Origin: Desulfosporosinus orientis DSM 765
Lineage (GTDB): Bacteria; Bacillota; Desulfitobacteriia; Desulfitobacteriales; Desulfitobacteriaceae
Length of the DNA: 64,000 bases
Reading direction: 5' to 3'
Assembly (NCBI RefSeq): GCF_000235605.1
Contig: NC_016584.1
Span: 1,042,001 to 1,106,000, forward strand
Position numbers and translations under genes: made by a program. Positions 35,547 through 45,091 of the stretch are shown in pieces (within the stretch, counting starts at the first letter, position 1; each line of letters starts with the position of its first letter). The notes below the pieces were generated by a model that did no database searches, had not been told where the DNA came from, and saw only the letters and a list, made by a program, of their open reading frames with translations.

Positions 35547-36080
35547 TTGGCAGAACATAACCGGCGGGAAGAACGTATTAACAGTGAGGTTGTTTTTGAG
35601 GGGCGCATGCTTCGTTTGGAAAAGGATATGGTTCTTTTACCCAATGGACATACATCATTTCGTGAAGTCGTCAGACATCCAGGTGCAGTAGGGATTATTG
35701 CAGTCCAGGAGCGGGAGCTGCTCTTAGTTCGACAATACCGTTACGCTGTTGAGCAAGAAACTCTGGAAATACCAGCCGGCAAACTTGACCCTAGAGAATC
35801 CCCTTTTGATTGTGCAATAAGAGAACTTCGTGAAGAAACGGGATTTCGGGGAAGGATGGAGCATATCAGCACCTTTTTTACGACCCCTGGATTTACGGAT
35901 GAAGTGATGCATCTTTTTCTGGCTCGGGATTTGGTCTGGGACCCCCTTACCCCTGACGAGGATGAATTTATTGGAGTTGTACGACTTCCCTGGGATGAGG
36001 CTGTGTTCCGTGTGCAGCAGAACAAGTTTAACGATGCTAAAACTATTCTTGGCATATTGCTTGCTCAAGGGCGAGTTTGA
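35547..36080 (+). CDS. nudF: NUDIX ADP-ribose pyrophosphatase
   Basis: 177 aa from TTG 35547 behind GAGGGA. Nudix box is visible as 'GKLDPRESPFDCAIRELREETGF' (GX5EX7REUXEEXGU) at about residues 78-100. Hydrolyses ADP-ribose. In Bacillus nudF lies close to spoIIM, as here. A 35-codon frame is coupled at its stop. Confidence 0.92.
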   Translation: MAEHNRREERINSEVVFEGRMLRLEKDMVLLPNGHTSFREVVRHPGAVGIIAVQERELLLVRQYRYAVEQETLEIPAGKLDPRESPFDCAIRELREETGFRGRMEHISTFFTTPGFTDEVMHLFLARDLVWDPLTPDEDEFIGVVRLPWDEAVFRVQQNKFNDAKTILGILLAQGRV

Positions 36081-36187
36081 TGATTTTTGCAGATTTACAG
36101 GGAACCTTAAATTTGAATCCGGTGGAGGAGGCCAATTTGGCAGAGTTGTGGACATACTTTCTGCTTCTGTGGAATAAAATTCCATAG
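36080..36187 (+). CDS. small 35-aa protein coupled to nudF
   Basis: ATG 36080 overlaps the nudF stop (TGATG). The frame encodes 35 aa starting MIFADLQGTLNLNPVEEANL and ending in a hydrophobic, Trp-containing stretch, 'WTYFLLLWNKIP'. I do not recognise it. Tight coupling between nudF and spoIIM makes it a plausible small protein, perhaps amphipathic or membrane-associated, but it could also be chance. Confidence 0.4.
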   Translation: MIFADLQGTLNLNPVEEANLAELWTYFLLLWNKIP

Positions 36188-36211
36188 GGTGCTATGGAAG
36201 GGGTGTTCAGA

Positions 36212-36811
36212 ATGTGGAAACAACTTGGCGAACACATTCGTCAATATTGGGTTATTTATCTCACGCTCTCATGTGTTTATCTGGCTGGTGCGGTTTTTGG
36301 AGGTGTTGGCGTCAACGCTTTGGGATGGTCTGAAACGTCTCAACTGGGCAAGTTTTTAGATACACTCTTAAAAAGTCAGCCCACGACCTTTGAACCTGAT
36401 TTTCTCGGACAGCTGGCTAGAGATATGTTTATAATGATGGCCGGAATTTGGATTTTAGGACTGACAATTATCGGAGCGCCCTTAATCTATCTGATTGTTT
36501 TTACCCGGGGATTTATTTTAGGTTTTACTATAAGTTTTATTATTAGTGCCAAAGGAACGTTAGGGATTGCCCTTGTATTGACGACCTTGTTGGTTCCGAC
36601 GTTATTTGGAGTTCCCTTACTGCTTCTCGGTGCCGGATTGGCAACTATTTTTTCTTTTCTTTTACTTCGTGGGAAAGCCCGAGGAGAATCCTTGGGTAGG
36701 GAGTTCCTTTATTATACAGCTGCTGCTGCCTTTGTCTCGATTGGCTCCGTCGCTGTAGGAGTTGCGCAAGGCTATTTTTCGATCCTCGGTTTGCGTCTAT
36801 TTAAACTTTAA
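36212..36811 (+). CDS. spoIIM: stage II sporulation protein M
   Basis: 199 aa; ATG 36212 behind GAAGGGGTG. Four to five membrane segments with the SpoIIM pattern ('WVIYLTLSCVYLAGAVFGGVGVNAL', 'FIMMAGIWILGLTIIGAPLIYLIVFTRGFILGF', 'LLVPTLFGVPLLLLGAGLA'). Part of the SpoIID-SpoIIM-SpoIIP complex that drives septal peptidoglycan degradation and engulfment; sigma-E control is expected from the family. Confidence 0.93.
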   Translation: MWKQLGEHIRQYWVIYLTLSCVYLAGAVFGGVGVNALGWSETSQLGKFLDTLLKSQPTTFEPDFLGQLARDMFIMMAGIWILGLTIIGAPLIYLIVFTRGFILGFTISFIISAKGTLGIALVLTTLLVPTLFGVPLLLLGAGLATIFSFLLLRGKARGESLGREFLYYTAAAAFVSIGSVAVGVAQGYFSILGLRLFKL

Positions 36812-36845
36812 GAGTGTTTGTAAAATAAGTGGAGAGTTTCAAGGC

Positions 36846-36875
36846 TTGCTATCGGTATAAGAGTTGCATTATAAT
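36846..36875 (+). promoter_or_regulatory. sigma-A-type promoter for ald
   Basis: TTGCTA (36846-36851), 18-bp spacer, TATAAT (36870-36875), about 40 bp before the ald start. Confidence 0.55.
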
Positions 36876-36914
36876 ACAACTATAAAGTCCTAAGTTTGAG
36901 ATGGAGGTTTAATC

Positions 36915-38030
36915 ATGCTGATTGGAGTACCTAGAGAGAATAAAAACAACGAGAGTCGTGTAGCTATTACCCCTGCAGGTGTCCACGCTTTTACTTTGAC
37001 CGGAAATCAGGTTTTTGTGGAAAAGTCTGCTGGAGAAGGCAGTGGCATCACAGATCAACAGTACATAGATGCTGGTGCTCAGATCCTTGATTCAGCCGAA
37101 GAAGTTTGGAAAGCAGATATGATCATTAAGGTCAAAGAACCAATCCCGGAGGAATATGGGTTTTTCAAAAAAGGACAGATATTATTTACCTATTTGCACC
37201 TGGCAAAAGAACCTGAATTGACAAAGGTGCTTATGGAGAAACAAGTAGTGGCTATAGCCTATGAAACTATCCAATTAGACAACGGCTCACTCCCTTTGCT
37301 TATTCCAATGAGTGAAGTAGCTGGGCGCATGTCCATTCAAATCGGAGCGCAATTACTGGAGAAACCCAGTGGCGGAAAAGGAGTTTTACTAGGCGGCGTT
37401 CCTGGAGTAACTCCTGCGAATGTTACCATCATTGGAGGGGGAATTGTCGGAACGAATGCAGCTAGGATGGCGATTGGCCTTGGTGCAGGAGTTACGATCG
37501 TAGAAAAGAATACTCAGCGCCTTCGTGATATTGATGAGATGTTTAATGGTAGAGTAAGGACCTTAGCATCCAACCCCTTTAATATTGCCAATAGTGTTGC
37601 TAAAGCCGACCTGCTGGTTGGAGCTGTTCTCATCCCGGGTGCTCGTGCCCCTCACTTAGTAACCGAAGAAATGGTGCAAGCAATGTCTCTCGGAAGTGTC
37701 ATCATAGATGTTGCCATTGACCAAGGAGGCAGTATTGAAACCGTTGATCGTGTTACAACTCACGATGAGCCTACTTATGTAAAGCATGGAGTCATACATT
37801 ATGCGGTTCCCAATATTGCCGGAGCAGTCGCCCGAACCTCAACCTATGCCTTAACTAACGTAACCCTTGGTTACGCACTTGAAATAGTCAATAAAGGTTA
37901 TTTCAAAGCTATTCAAGAAAATCGCTCTCTGCGCAAAGGGGTTAATGTCATTAATGGGAAGCTGACCTATAAAGCAGTTGCAGAATCCTTAAACATTATG
38001 TATACTCCATTGGAAGAAGCTTTACTCTAA
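36915..38030 (+). CDS. ald: alanine dehydrogenase
   Basis: 371 aa, usual length, ATG behind GATGGAGG. Interconverts L-alanine and pyruvate plus ammonia with NAD+. '[21 protein letters not shown]', Lys in '[13 protein letters not shown]', His in 'LFTYLHLA', the NAD-binding '[30 protein letters not shown]' and '[14 protein letters not shown]'. Monocistronic: own promoter and terminator. Confidence 0.95.
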   Translation: MLIGVPRENKNNESRVAITPAGVHAFTLTGNQVFVEKSAGEGSGITDQQYIDAGAQILDSAEEVWKADMIIKVKEPIPEEYGFFKKGQILFTYLHLAKEPELTKVLMEKQVVAIAYETIQLDNGSLPLLIPMSEVAGRMSIQIGAQLLEKPSGGKGVLLGGVPGVTPANVTIIGGGIVGTNAARMAIGLGAGVTIVEKNTQRLRDIDEMFNGRVRTLASNPFNIANSVAKADLLVGAVLIPGARAPHLVTEEMVQAMSLGSVIIDVAIDQGGSIETVDRVTTHDEPTYVKHGVIHYAVPNIAGAVARTSTYALTNVTLGYALEIVNKGYFKAIQENRSLRKGVNVINGKLTYKAVAESLNIMYTPLEEALL

Positions 38031-38070
38031 TTCATAAGGTATAGTTCTATCCACAGAAGCAGTTAAATTG

Positions 38071-38105
38071 AGTGGAACCTGTTAAACTGGGTTCCACTTT
38101 TTATT
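38071..38105 (+). terminator. intrinsic terminator after ald
   Basis: Perfect 9-bp stem AGTGGAACC / GGTTCCACT (38071-38079 with 38089-38097), then TTTTATTTT. Confidence 0.9.
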
Positions 38106-38195
38106 TTACATCCTCTCATCATGACCCAGTGCGTCAACGAGGACTTTTAGACTATGTGCAAGGGTCAACTTTCATAAAGCAGAAACAGGAATATA

Positions 38196-38540
38196 ATGGA
38201 ATTGAAATATTCCTTGCTGGAGTTAGGAGTGAAGACATTGCATCGTACTGGAGATAAATACGTTCCCATTTATGGTCATTATCCAAATCAAGTGCGTTGG
38301 TATCCCATCAATTATCCAGGAGGTTACGAACCTTTATGGTGGGAGCGTTTTGAAAAACAGTTTGAGCCCCGCTGGCTTAAAAGAATGGAGAAAGAGATGG
38401 GCTTTCTCCCAGGTAAAGAGCCTTTATGGTGGGAACTCTTTGAAGAACAGTTTGAACCTGATTGGCTACAGCGTCTGGAACGCCGGATGGGAATCCCCCA
38501 GCCGTTTAATCCTCGATATGATCTTCCCAGAAAATACTGA
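38196..38540 (+). CDS. uncharacterised Trp-rich protein with two tandem repeats
   Basis: 114 aa, no recognised family. Residues about 47-76 ('EPLWWERFEKQFEPRWLKRM...') and 77-106 ('EPLWWELFEEQFEPDWLQRL...') are tandem copies of a ~30-residue amphipathic unit with a WW pair. The N-terminal part is Tyr/His/Pro-rich ('PIYGHYPNQVRWYPINYPGG'). There is no signal peptide or membrane segment, the ribosome-binding site is weak, and terminators flank it. The repeat conservation at protein level supports a real gene; function unknown, perhaps structural. Confidence 0.65.
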   Translation: MELKYSLLELGVKTLHRTGDKYVPIYGHYPNQVRWYPINYPGGYEPLWWERFEKQFEPRWLKRMEKEMGFLPGKEPLWWELFEEQFEPDWLQRLERRMGIPQPFNPRYDLPRKY

Positions 38541-38590
38541 CAAATTTCGATGTTAAATCAATAAAAGTGAATGCTCTTTGGAAATGGCCG

Positions 38591-38622
38591 GGACCAAACT
38601 TAGATTTGGTCCTTTCTTTTTA
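38591..38622 (+). terminator. intrinsic terminator after the Trp-rich protein gene
   Basis: Stem GGACCAAA / TTTGGTCC (38591-38598 with 38605-38612), then TTTCTTTTT. Confidence 0.88.
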
Positions 38623-38673
38623 GGATATAGACAATCAGGAGGTGCATAGGTTTTAAGGATGGGGGGGAGCGTA

Positions 38674-38874
38674 ATGCTGCCAACAAAACGCTGGGCAGAA
38701 TTTATTCTTTATCTTGGAAGGGTATTTGTCCTTCTCATTTTACTATCGCTTTTGCTGCCGAAACTGATTGTTATCTGCAATCATTGGATGTCTTCGTTGT
38801 TACATAGTAATCAAAAGCCTCATGGTAATCCCTTAAGGGTAGAAACGACAATTCCCAGAGAATTAAAAGGATAG
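38674..38874 (+). CDS. small membrane protein upstream of xerD (yqzK position)
   Basis: 66 aa; ATG 38674 behind GGGGGGGAG. One strong hydrophobic segment ('FILYLGRVFVLLILLSLLLPKLIVI') and a polar C-terminus. In Bacillus the yqzK gene (DUF4227) occupies the same place before xerD; I cannot confirm sequence homology by eye. Confidence 0.65.
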   Translation: MLPTKRWAEFILYLGRVFVLLILLSLLLPKLIVICNHWMSSLLHSNQKPHGNPLRVETTIPRELKG

Positions 38875-38942
38875 ATATCTCGAGCTAAGACAAGGGAAAT
38901 CCCCTTTCAGTGTAGAAGATAATTAAGAAAGGGGGGAGAGTC

Positions 38943-39851
38943 ATGGCCTCCGAAGAAAAGCTTCTAAAAAAATACTTGACCTTTTTGCATGTGGAGCGGG
39001 GGCTTTCTGATAACACAAGGCAGGCGTATGCGAGAGATTTGCAGCAGCTCATGAACTACCTTCAGCAACGAGGTACGAATGTGTCCGAATGTGTTGGCAA
39101 TGATTTATTTTTGTTTTTGCTGAAATGCAAAGAGAATGGTAAATCTCCTCGTACAATAGCTCGCTGTAACGCTACCATTCGGGGTTTCTTTGCCTTTATG
39201 CTTGATGAAGGTCTGCGAAAGGATAATCCAAGTACTTATTTAGTAACTCCAAAGCTAAATCAACCGCTTCCCAAGGTGTTGTCTGAAGTAACAATGGACA
39301 AACTATTGCAGGGGGAGGAAGAAGCAGATCTGGCTCTGAGAAATTTAACAATCTTAGAAGTACTATATAGCAGTGGACTGCGGGTTTCTGAGCTCATCAA
39401 CCTTACAATCTCCGATTTTTCTCTGGATGTAGGGTATGTGCGCTGCATCGGTAAAGGGAATAAGGAGCGGATTGTGCCTTTAGGTGAAGAATCACTAAAC
39501 AGTTTAAAGCGTTATTTGAATGGACCGCGGGAGAGATTGTGCGGCAAACAAAACAACGATCGTTTATTTATCAATGCCCACGGACGGCCATTGACCAGGC
39601 AAGGAGTGACTTACATTCTCAATAAATGGGCAAAGGAGCATCATCTTGAGCAATCCATTTCTCCTCACATGGTTCGTCACAGTTTTGCAACCCATCTCTT
39701 AGACCATGGAGCCGATCTGCGTTCGGTTCAAGAAATGTTAGGGCATGCAGATATTGCGACCACTCAGATATATACTCATTTAACACGGAAACGATTACTG
39801 GATGTTTTTCAAAGAGCACATCCAAGAGCAGGCGATAAAATTAGGGAGTGA
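38943..39851 (+). CDS. xerD: site-specific tyrosine recombinase XerD
   Basis: 302 aa. N-terminal SAM-like core-binding domain ('[30 protein letters not shown]'). Catalytic residues are visible: Arg in '[12 protein letters not shown]' (about 146), Lys in '[12 protein letters not shown]', '[15 protein letters not shown]', '[15 protein letters not shown]' with nucleophile Tyr near 277. Gene order xerD-deoB-punA-pdp matches Bacillus ripX-drm-pupG and supports the chromosomal dimer-resolution role. Confidence 0.94.
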   Translation: MASEEKLLKKYLTFLHVERGLSDNTRQAYARDLQQLMNYLQQRGTNVSECVGNDLFLFLLKCKENGKSPRTIARCNATIRGFFAFMLDEGLRKDNPSTYLVTPKLNQPLPKVLSEVTMDKLLQGEEEADLALRNLTILEVLYSSGLRVSELINLTISDFSLDVGYVRCIGKGNKERIVPLGEESLNSLKRYLNGPRERLCGKQNNDRLFINAHGRPLTRQGVTYILNKWAKEHHLEQSISPHMVRHSFATHLLDHGADLRSVQEMLGHADIATTQIYTHLTRKRLLDVFQRAHPRAGDKIRE

Positions 39852-41029
39852 AAGATAGCGTGTCACGGCGAGTTATACTGATTGTCTTAGACAGTGTAGG
39901 AATCGGGGAAATGCCGGATTCAAAAAGCTACGGAGATTCGGGAAGCAACACCTTGGCAAATATAGCCCGGCAGAAGGGAGGGCTATATTTGCCTCACCTG
40001 CAAAAACTGGGACTGGGTAATATTCATTCCATCGCCGGTGTCCCTCCTGCCCTTTCTCCCGAGGGCTGTTTCGGAAAAATGGCGGAAAAGTCGGCAGGTA
40101 AAGATACCACAAGCGGCCATTGGGAAATCGCCGGTCTCATACTTGATAAGGCAATGCCCACATTCCCTCAGGGCTTTCCCGCTGAATTCATAGAGCACTA
40201 TGAAGCGGCCATAGAACGCCAGGTTATAGGCAACGAAGTTGCCTCGGGAACGGAAATCATCCAAAGGCTGGGAGAAGAGCATGTGCGCACCGGGAGGCCC
40301 ATCGTCTACACTTCCGCCGATTCGGTTTTTCAGGTAGCGGCCCATGAAGAGATTATTCCCTTGCCTGAGTTAATGCGGATCTGTCAAATTGCACGGGAGA
40401 TGCTGACCGGTGAGCTGCAGGTGGGGCGGGTTATTGCCAGGCCCTTTTTAGGCAGGCCGGGAGAATTCTACCGTACGTCAAATCGGCATGATTTTGCCCT
40501 TGAACCTCCCCGAAAAATATTATTGGAATATATTCGGGAGCAAGGGCTGGAAGTTTGTGCAGTGGGCAAGATAAATGACATTTATGCGGGAAGAGGTGTG
40601 ACGGATTATTGTCACACTAAAGGAAACATGGAGGGTGTTGATAAAACCCTGGATTATATGGCAAAAGCGGAATCTGGTCTGATTATGACAAACCTAGTTG
40701 ACTTCGACATGCTTTATGGACATCGCAATGATGTGGCAGGGTATGCCCGAGCCTTAGAGGATTTTGACGCCCGGCTGCCAGAACTTTATGCTGCCCTGGG
40801 CTCGGAAGATATGCTGGTCATCACGGCGGATCATGGTTGTGATCCAACCATGCCGGGTACGGATCATTCCAGGGAATACGTTCCTCTTTTGGTCTTTGGA
40901 CAGGATCTTCAGGGGGGAGTTAATCTGGGCGTTAGATCCACCTTCGCGGATTTGGGTGCCACTGTAGCGGAATATCTAAATACCAAACCCATAAACAATG
41001 GGAAAAGTTTTTATAGAGATCTTAAGTAA
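39848..41029 (+). CDS. deoB: phosphopentomutase
   Basis: 393 aa from GTG 39848, overlapping the xerD stop (GTGA); GTG 39860 is an alternative. Alkaline-phosphatase fold: '[28 protein letters not shown]', '[15 protein letters not shown]' with the phosphorylated Thr, and metal ligands in '[24 protein letters not shown]'. Interconverts (deoxy)ribose 1- and 5-phosphate. Its codon use looks somewhat GC-richer than its neighbours. Confidence 0.95.
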   Translation: MKDSVSRRVILIVLDSVGIGEMPDSKSYGDSGSNTLANIARQKGGLYLPHLQKLGLGNIHSIAGVPPALSPEGCFGKMAEKSAGKDTTSGHWEIAGLILDKAMPTFPQGFPAEFIEHYEAAIERQVIGNEVASGTEIIQRLGEEHVRTGRPIVYTSADSVFQVAAHEEIIPLPELMRICQIAREMLTGELQVGRVIARPFLGRPGEFYRTSNRHDFALEPPRKILLEYIREQGLEVCAVGKINDIYAGRGVTDYCHTKGNMEGVDKTLDYMAKAESGLIMTNLVDFDMLYGHRNDVAGYARALEDFDARLPELYAALGSEDMLVITADHGCDPTMPGTDHSREYVPLLVFGQDLQGGVNLGVRSTFADLGATVAEYLNTKPINNGKSFYRDLK

Positions 41030-41044
41030 GGGAGATGATGATTC

Positions 41045-41875
41045 ATGATTTCAGAAAAGGACTATAACAGGAAACTTACTGAGGCACGAAGCTATTTAAT
41101 GGAAAAAATCTCAACTAAGCCCGAGTTGGGGATTATTTTAGGATCGGGGTTAGGAGCCTTTGCAGAGTTAATTCAGGAAAAAACAGTTATAAGTTATAAA
41201 GAGATCCCTCATTTTCCTATCTCAACAGTTGAGGGACATGCCGGACAATTGGTTTTCGGCAAGGTTGAGAATCGTTCAGTTGTTGCTATGCAAGGGCGTT
41301 TTCACTATTATGAAGGGTACAACATGCAAGAAGTGACCTTTCCCGTTCGGGTGATGCAAACCTTAGGAGTAGCCGGACTCATTGTCACCAATGCTGCAGG
41401 AGGAATCAATCCGGAATTCCGTCCGGGAGATTTGATTTTAATCAAAGATCATCTTAATTTTATGGGAGAAAATCCTTTGCGCGGGGCAAATTTGTCAGAT
41501 CTGGGTCCTCGCTTTCCAGACTTAAGTGACGGGTATAATACAGAATGGCGGCAAAAGGCTTTAGCGATTACAGAAGATTATGGGATTCGTCCTCAGGAAG
41601 GAGTGTACGCTGCCATGAGCGGTCCCAGTTATGAAACTCCTGCAGAAATTCGCCATTTGCATGTGGTTGGTGCCGATATGGTAGGTATGAGTACAGTCCC
41701 AGAAGTGATCGTTGCTAATCATGGCGGTATGAAGGTCTTAGGAATTTCTTGTGTAACCAATATGGCAGCCGGAATTTTGCCTCAAAAACTCAGTCATGCA
41801 GAAGTTATGGAAACTGCCGAACGAGTGGAAAAGAAATTTGTGGCGTTTGTTCAAGGACTTATGAAAGTGCTCTAG
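41045..41875 (+). CDS. punA: purine-nucleoside phosphorylase (PNP family, trimeric type)
   Basis: 276 aa. 'GIILGSGLGAFAELI' phosphate loop, 'STVEGHAGQLVFG', 'MQGRFHYYEGYNMQEVTFPVRVM', 'GGINPEFRPGDLILIKDHLNF' and 'GPSYETPAEIRHLHVVGADMVGMSTVPEVIVANHGGMKVLGISCVTNMA'. Splits purine nucleosides to base plus (deoxy)ribose-1-phosphate, which DeoB converts further. Confidence 0.94.
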   Translation: MISEKDYNRKLTEARSYLMEKISTKPELGIILGSGLGAFAELIQEKTVISYKEIPHFPISTVEGHAGQLVFGKVENRSVVAMQGRFHYYEGYNMQEVTFPVRVMQTLGVAGLIVTNAAGGINPEFRPGDLILIKDHLNFMGENPLRGANLSDLGPRFPDLSDGYNTEWRQKALAITEDYGIRPQEGVYAAMSGPSYETPAEIRHLHVVGADMVGMSTVPEVIVANHGGMKVLGISCVTNMAAGILPQKLSHAEVMETAERVEKKFVAFVQGLMKVL

Positions 41876-41913
41876 GTTTGGGTTATTTATTGTGATTAGA
41901 AAGAGTGATTCAC

Positions 41914-43215
41914 ATGCGCATGGTTGATCTTATCGAAAAGAAAAGGGATGGAGCTTCCTTAACCAAGGAAGAAATTCATTTTATTATTGAGGGCTATGTT
42001 CGAGAAGAGATTCCCGATTACCAAATGTCAGCTTGGGCTATGGCCGTTTATTTTCGAGGAATGTCCCCTGAGGAAACCGCTGAACTTACCTTAACAATGG
42101 CCGAAAGCGGAGAGCAATTAGACCTTTCTGTTCTGGGAGAACGATTCGTAGATAAACACAGCACCGGGGGTGTGGGAGATAAAACAACCCTTTTGTTGGG
42201 GCCCATGGTCGCGGCTTGCGGCGTACCTGTGGCAAAAATGTCGGGAAGAGGGCTTGGGCATACGGGAGGAACTATTGATAAGCTTAGCTCAATTCCGGGA
42301 TTTCGGGTGGAGCTTACTCAGGAAGAATTCTTACGGCAGGTTAAAAAAATAGGCTTGTCTGTCATAGCTCAAACCGGGAACATGGTTCCTGCCGATAAAA
42401 AGCTTTATGCTCTGCGTGATGTCACCGGGACAGTAAGTTCTATTCCCTTAATAGCTTCTTCCGTAATGAGCAAGAAGATTGCCGCCGGAGCCCAGGGTAT
42501 TGTTTTAGATGTTAAATACGGGTCTGGAGCCTTCATGAAAACTATTGAGGATGCTCGGACCTTGGCAAAGACCATGGTGGACATCGGCAATGCTCTGGGA
42601 AGACAGACCATTGCCGTATTAAGCAATATGAATCAGCCTCTGGGCAGGGCTGTGGGAAATTGCCTGGAAGTACTTGAGGTCATCGATGCCTTGCAGGGAA
42701 AAGGACCTGATGATTTAATGAAGGTTTGCCTGGAACTCGGTTCTTGGATGCTCGTGGCAGGAGGAATAGCTCCAAATGTTGAGACTGGAAAGAAACTCCT
42801 GCATGAGAGCATCGAGAGCGGAGCAGCTTGGCAAAAATTCTTGGAGTTTTTGATGGAACAAGGGGGGGACGTTCAAGCAGTTAAAGAAAGACGACTAAAG
42901 GTTGCTCCCTGGAGTTTGCCGATTCTTGCTAAGGAATCGGGGTATGTACAATCCTTTGATGCTCATAAAATTGGGCTATTAGCCATGACTCTTGGTGCAG
43001 GCAGAATGACTAAAGAAAGTTCCATTGATTTAGGTGCAGGCGTTTACCTTGCTAAAAAAGCTGGAGAATGGGTTGAGGCAGAAGAACCTGTTATACAGCT
43101 TTACGGGAGGGACCAAGAGAGGTTGTCAGAAGGAGTTCATTTGGCTCAAGAATTAATATCCATAAGCAGTGAAATTCCGGAGAGACCTCCATTAATTGAA
43201 GAGGTTTTACAATAG
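41914..43215 (+). CDS. pdp: pyrimidine-nucleoside phosphorylase
   Basis: 433 aa; ATG 41914 behind AGAGTGA (frame open to 41905). 'VDLIEKKRDGASLTKEEIHFIIEGYV', signature 'DKHSTGGVGDKTTLLLGPMVAACGVPVAKMSGRGLGHTGGTIDKL', 'VLDVKYGSGAFMK' and a C-terminal glycosyl-transferase accessory domain. Works with punA and deoB in nucleoside salvage. Confidence 0.94.
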   Translation: MRMVDLIEKKRDGASLTKEEIHFIIEGYVREEIPDYQMSAWAMAVYFRGMSPEETAELTLTMAESGEQLDLSVLGERFVDKHSTGGVGDKTTLLLGPMVAACGVPVAKMSGRGLGHTGGTIDKLSSIPGFRVELTQEEFLRQVKKIGLSVIAQTGNMVPADKKLYALRDVTGTVSSIPLIASSVMSKKIAAGAQGIVLDVKYGSGAFMKTIEDARTLAKTMVDIGNALGRQTIAVLSNMNQPLGRAVGNCLEVLEVIDALQGKGPDDLMKVCLELGSWMLVAGGIAPNVETGKKLLHESIESGAAWQKFLEFLMEQGGDVQAVKERRLKVAPWSLPILAKESGYVQSFDAHKIGLLAMTLGAGRMTKESSIDLGAGVYLAKKAGEWVEAEEPVIQLYGRDQERLSEGVHLAQELISISSEIPERPPLIEEVLQ

Positions 43216-43294
43216 TGGTTTTTATGTAATTCATAATATCCCCCTCCTTACGTATGCATAGTATAGGTGCAAGTGAGGAGGTGGATTTTTTACA

Positions 43295-43792
43295 ATGGTA
43301 CGAGAAAAAAAGGTTTACCCTTTGGCCCATGGAATAACCACTCAGGATACGTTTGCTGTACTTGGCGATACTTTAAAATTTATAAAGCATAAACATGCCT
43401 GGAAGGTGTGGCGAGTCTTAAAAGACTTTGGCTGTACGGTCTATCCTGTTGCGGATGGTGTAGGTCGGGTAGAAGGCAGTAAAGTCTATGCTAATCTGGC
43501 TCAGCTGACAGGCAAAGTAACTGTCATAGTACCCTGTCTCTTGCCGGAAAAACTTAAAACATTAGTTGCAGATGCTTCGTCTGCCGGCTGCACAAAAATT
43601 TGGTTTCAAGAACAAACTTGGTCCAAAGATCTTCAGCAAGAATGTGAAAGTGCGGGGATTGAGGTTATTCGGGGATGCGTACTTCGCCATAAAACTTATC
43701 CTGGAAAAGTAAGTCTGCGCTATTTAAGTCCTTGTTATTGGCATGGACTAAGGGATGAAAAAGTACCCATAAAACGCTTTGGCAGGTATTAG
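43295..43792 (+). CDS. CoA-binding-domain-like protein (CoA_binding_2 type)
   Basis: 165 aa; ATG 43295 behind GAGGAGG. The Rossmann-like layout 'FAVLGDTLKF...AWKVWRVLKDFGCTVYPVADGVGRVEGSKVYANLAQL', 'VTVIVPCLLPEKLKTLVADASSAGCTKIWFQEQTWSKDLQQECESAGIEVIRGCVLR' follows the YccU/CoA-binding pattern of succinyl-CoA synthetase-like domains. The glycine-rich loop is degenerate (AVLGDTLKF), so ligand binding is uncertain. It follows pdp, but no pathway link is evident. Confidence 0.7.
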   Translation: MVREKKVYPLAHGITTQDTFAVLGDTLKFIKHKHAWKVWRVLKDFGCTVYPVADGVGRVEGSKVYANLAQLTGKVTVIVPCLLPEKLKTLVADASSAGCTKIWFQEQTWSKDLQQECESAGIEVIRGCVLRHKTYPGKVSLRYLSPCYWHGLRDEKVPIKRFGRY

Positions 43793-43796
43793 GAAA

Positions 43797-43861
43797 TTAA
43801 AAAGGAGCAGTCTCATAATGAGTGTTCGAGGACATTCATTATGAGACTGCTCCTTTTTAAT
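43797..43861. terminator. long terminator hairpin
   Basis: Arms TTAAAAAGGAGCAGTCTCAT (43797-43816) and ATGAGACTGCTCCTTTTTAA (43842-43861) are exact reverse complements and end in a T run. Works in either direction in principle. Confidence 0.9.
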
Positions 43862-43936
43862 TTAATGCTTTAATCCAATATAATTTATTATTTCGGGAAT
43901 AATAAATTCACACTAATTTCATGAGGGGGGACAAAG

Positions 43937-45085
43937 ATGCGCAAAGTATTATCAATGATTTTTGCTGCGGCAATTGTTCTTGGAAACATAGGCTTTACCA
44001 ATGTACAGCCTGTAATGGGAGTTGAAATCGAGACAGAGGCAGCAAGTGCTGTTCTGATGGACGCAGCTTCAGGACGTATTCTCTATGAGAAAGAGTCCCA
44101 TAAAGAATTGCCGCCGGCCAGTGTAACTAAAATAATGACCTTATTAATAGCGGCAGAGGCTGTGGATTCCGGCAAAGTAAAATTAACAGATGTTGTAACT
44201 GCCAGTGAGAATGCCTGTAAGCTTGGAGGTTCCCAAATTTATCTGGAACCCGGGGAAACCTTTACTCTGGAGCAGATGCTCATAGCCATTGCCGTCGGCT
44301 CAGCTAACGATGGCTGTGTTGCCGTTGCTGAACATATCGATGGCACCCATGAGGCTTTTGTGGAAGAGATGAATTGTAAGGCTCAAGAGTTAGGACTGAA
44401 GAATACGCATTTTGCCAATGCCTACGGCTTGCCTGCTGAAGGGCATTATACCAGCGCCTATGATTTGGCTGTGATTTCAAGGGAAGCTCTTAAATATCCT
44501 CTGATTCGTAAGTTGACGAGTATCAAAGAATATGACTTGCGGGAAGGCAAGTTTAAGCTTTGGAATACCAACAAACTGCTGTGGTGGTATCCTGGAGCCG
44601 ATGGACTCAAGACAGGATGGACAAATGAAGCTAAATATTGTTTAGCTTCTACTGTGGAAAGAAATGGCTTGCGTTTAATTTGCGTTGTGATGGGAGTCCC
44701 CCAAGTCAGAGGACATTTTGCCGAATCAATGAAAATTTACAATTATGGCTTTGCTAAATATGAATTTAAGCAATTTGCTCCGGCTGGGCAAAAGCAGGGC
44801 GTGGTGAAAATAAGCAAAGGGGCTGAAAACGAAATTGCTGCTCTAACGGAGAAGGCCTTTGGAGCTACGGTGGAAAAAGGTAAAGACAAAAATTTCTGGG
44901 TCGAGACAAAGCTTAACCCAGAAATCAATGCACCTATTGAAAAAGGACAAAAATTAGGAGAGGTTCGTCTCTTTCAGAATGACCAATTACAGGCAAGTGT
45001 CAATCTAGTTGCTGATCATACAGTTGCAAGAGCAGGATTCGTTGACCAATTAAACCGTACTATGAAAAGTGTATTTGGTTTTTAA
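43937..45085 (+). CDS. dacF: D-alanyl-D-alanine carboxypeptidase (DacF type)
   Basis: 382 aa. Signal peptide (about 1-28, 'VLSMIFAAAIVLGNIGFTNV'), active-site SxxK in 'PPASVTKIMT' (Ser about 62), SxN in 'AVGSANDGC', KTG in 'GLKTGWTNEAKY', and a C-terminal PBP5-type beta domain. Trims cell-wall pentapeptides. In Bacillus dacF is upstream of spoIIA on the same strand; here it faces sigF with only 6 bp between stop codons. A sigma-F -10-like GGGAATAATA lies just upstream, but I found no clear -35. Confidence 0.93.
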   Translation: MRKVLSMIFAAAIVLGNIGFTNVQPVMGVEIETEAASAVLMDAASGRILYEKESHKELPPASVTKIMTLLIAAEAVDSGKVKLTDVVTASENACKLGGSQIYLEPGETFTLEQMLIAIAVGSANDGCVAVAEHIDGTHEAFVEEMNCKAQELGLKNTHFANAYGLPAEGHYTSAYDLAVISREALKYPLIRKLTSIKEYDLREGKFKLWNTNKLLWWYPGADGLKTGWTNEAKYCLASTVERNGLRLICVVMGVPQVRGHFAESMKIYNYGFAKYEFKQFAPAGQKQGVVKISKGAENEIAALTEKAFGATVEKGKDKNFWVETKLNPEINAPIEKGQKLGEVRLFQNDQLQASVNLVADHTVARAGFVDQLNRTMKSVFGF

Positions 45086-45091
45086 GAGATA

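Noticed and set aside
39848-41029. deoB as recent foreign DNA because of slightly GC-richer codon use
   Set aside because: Its position between xerD and punA is the normal Firmicute order and there are no flanking repeats; the difference is small and was judged only by eye.
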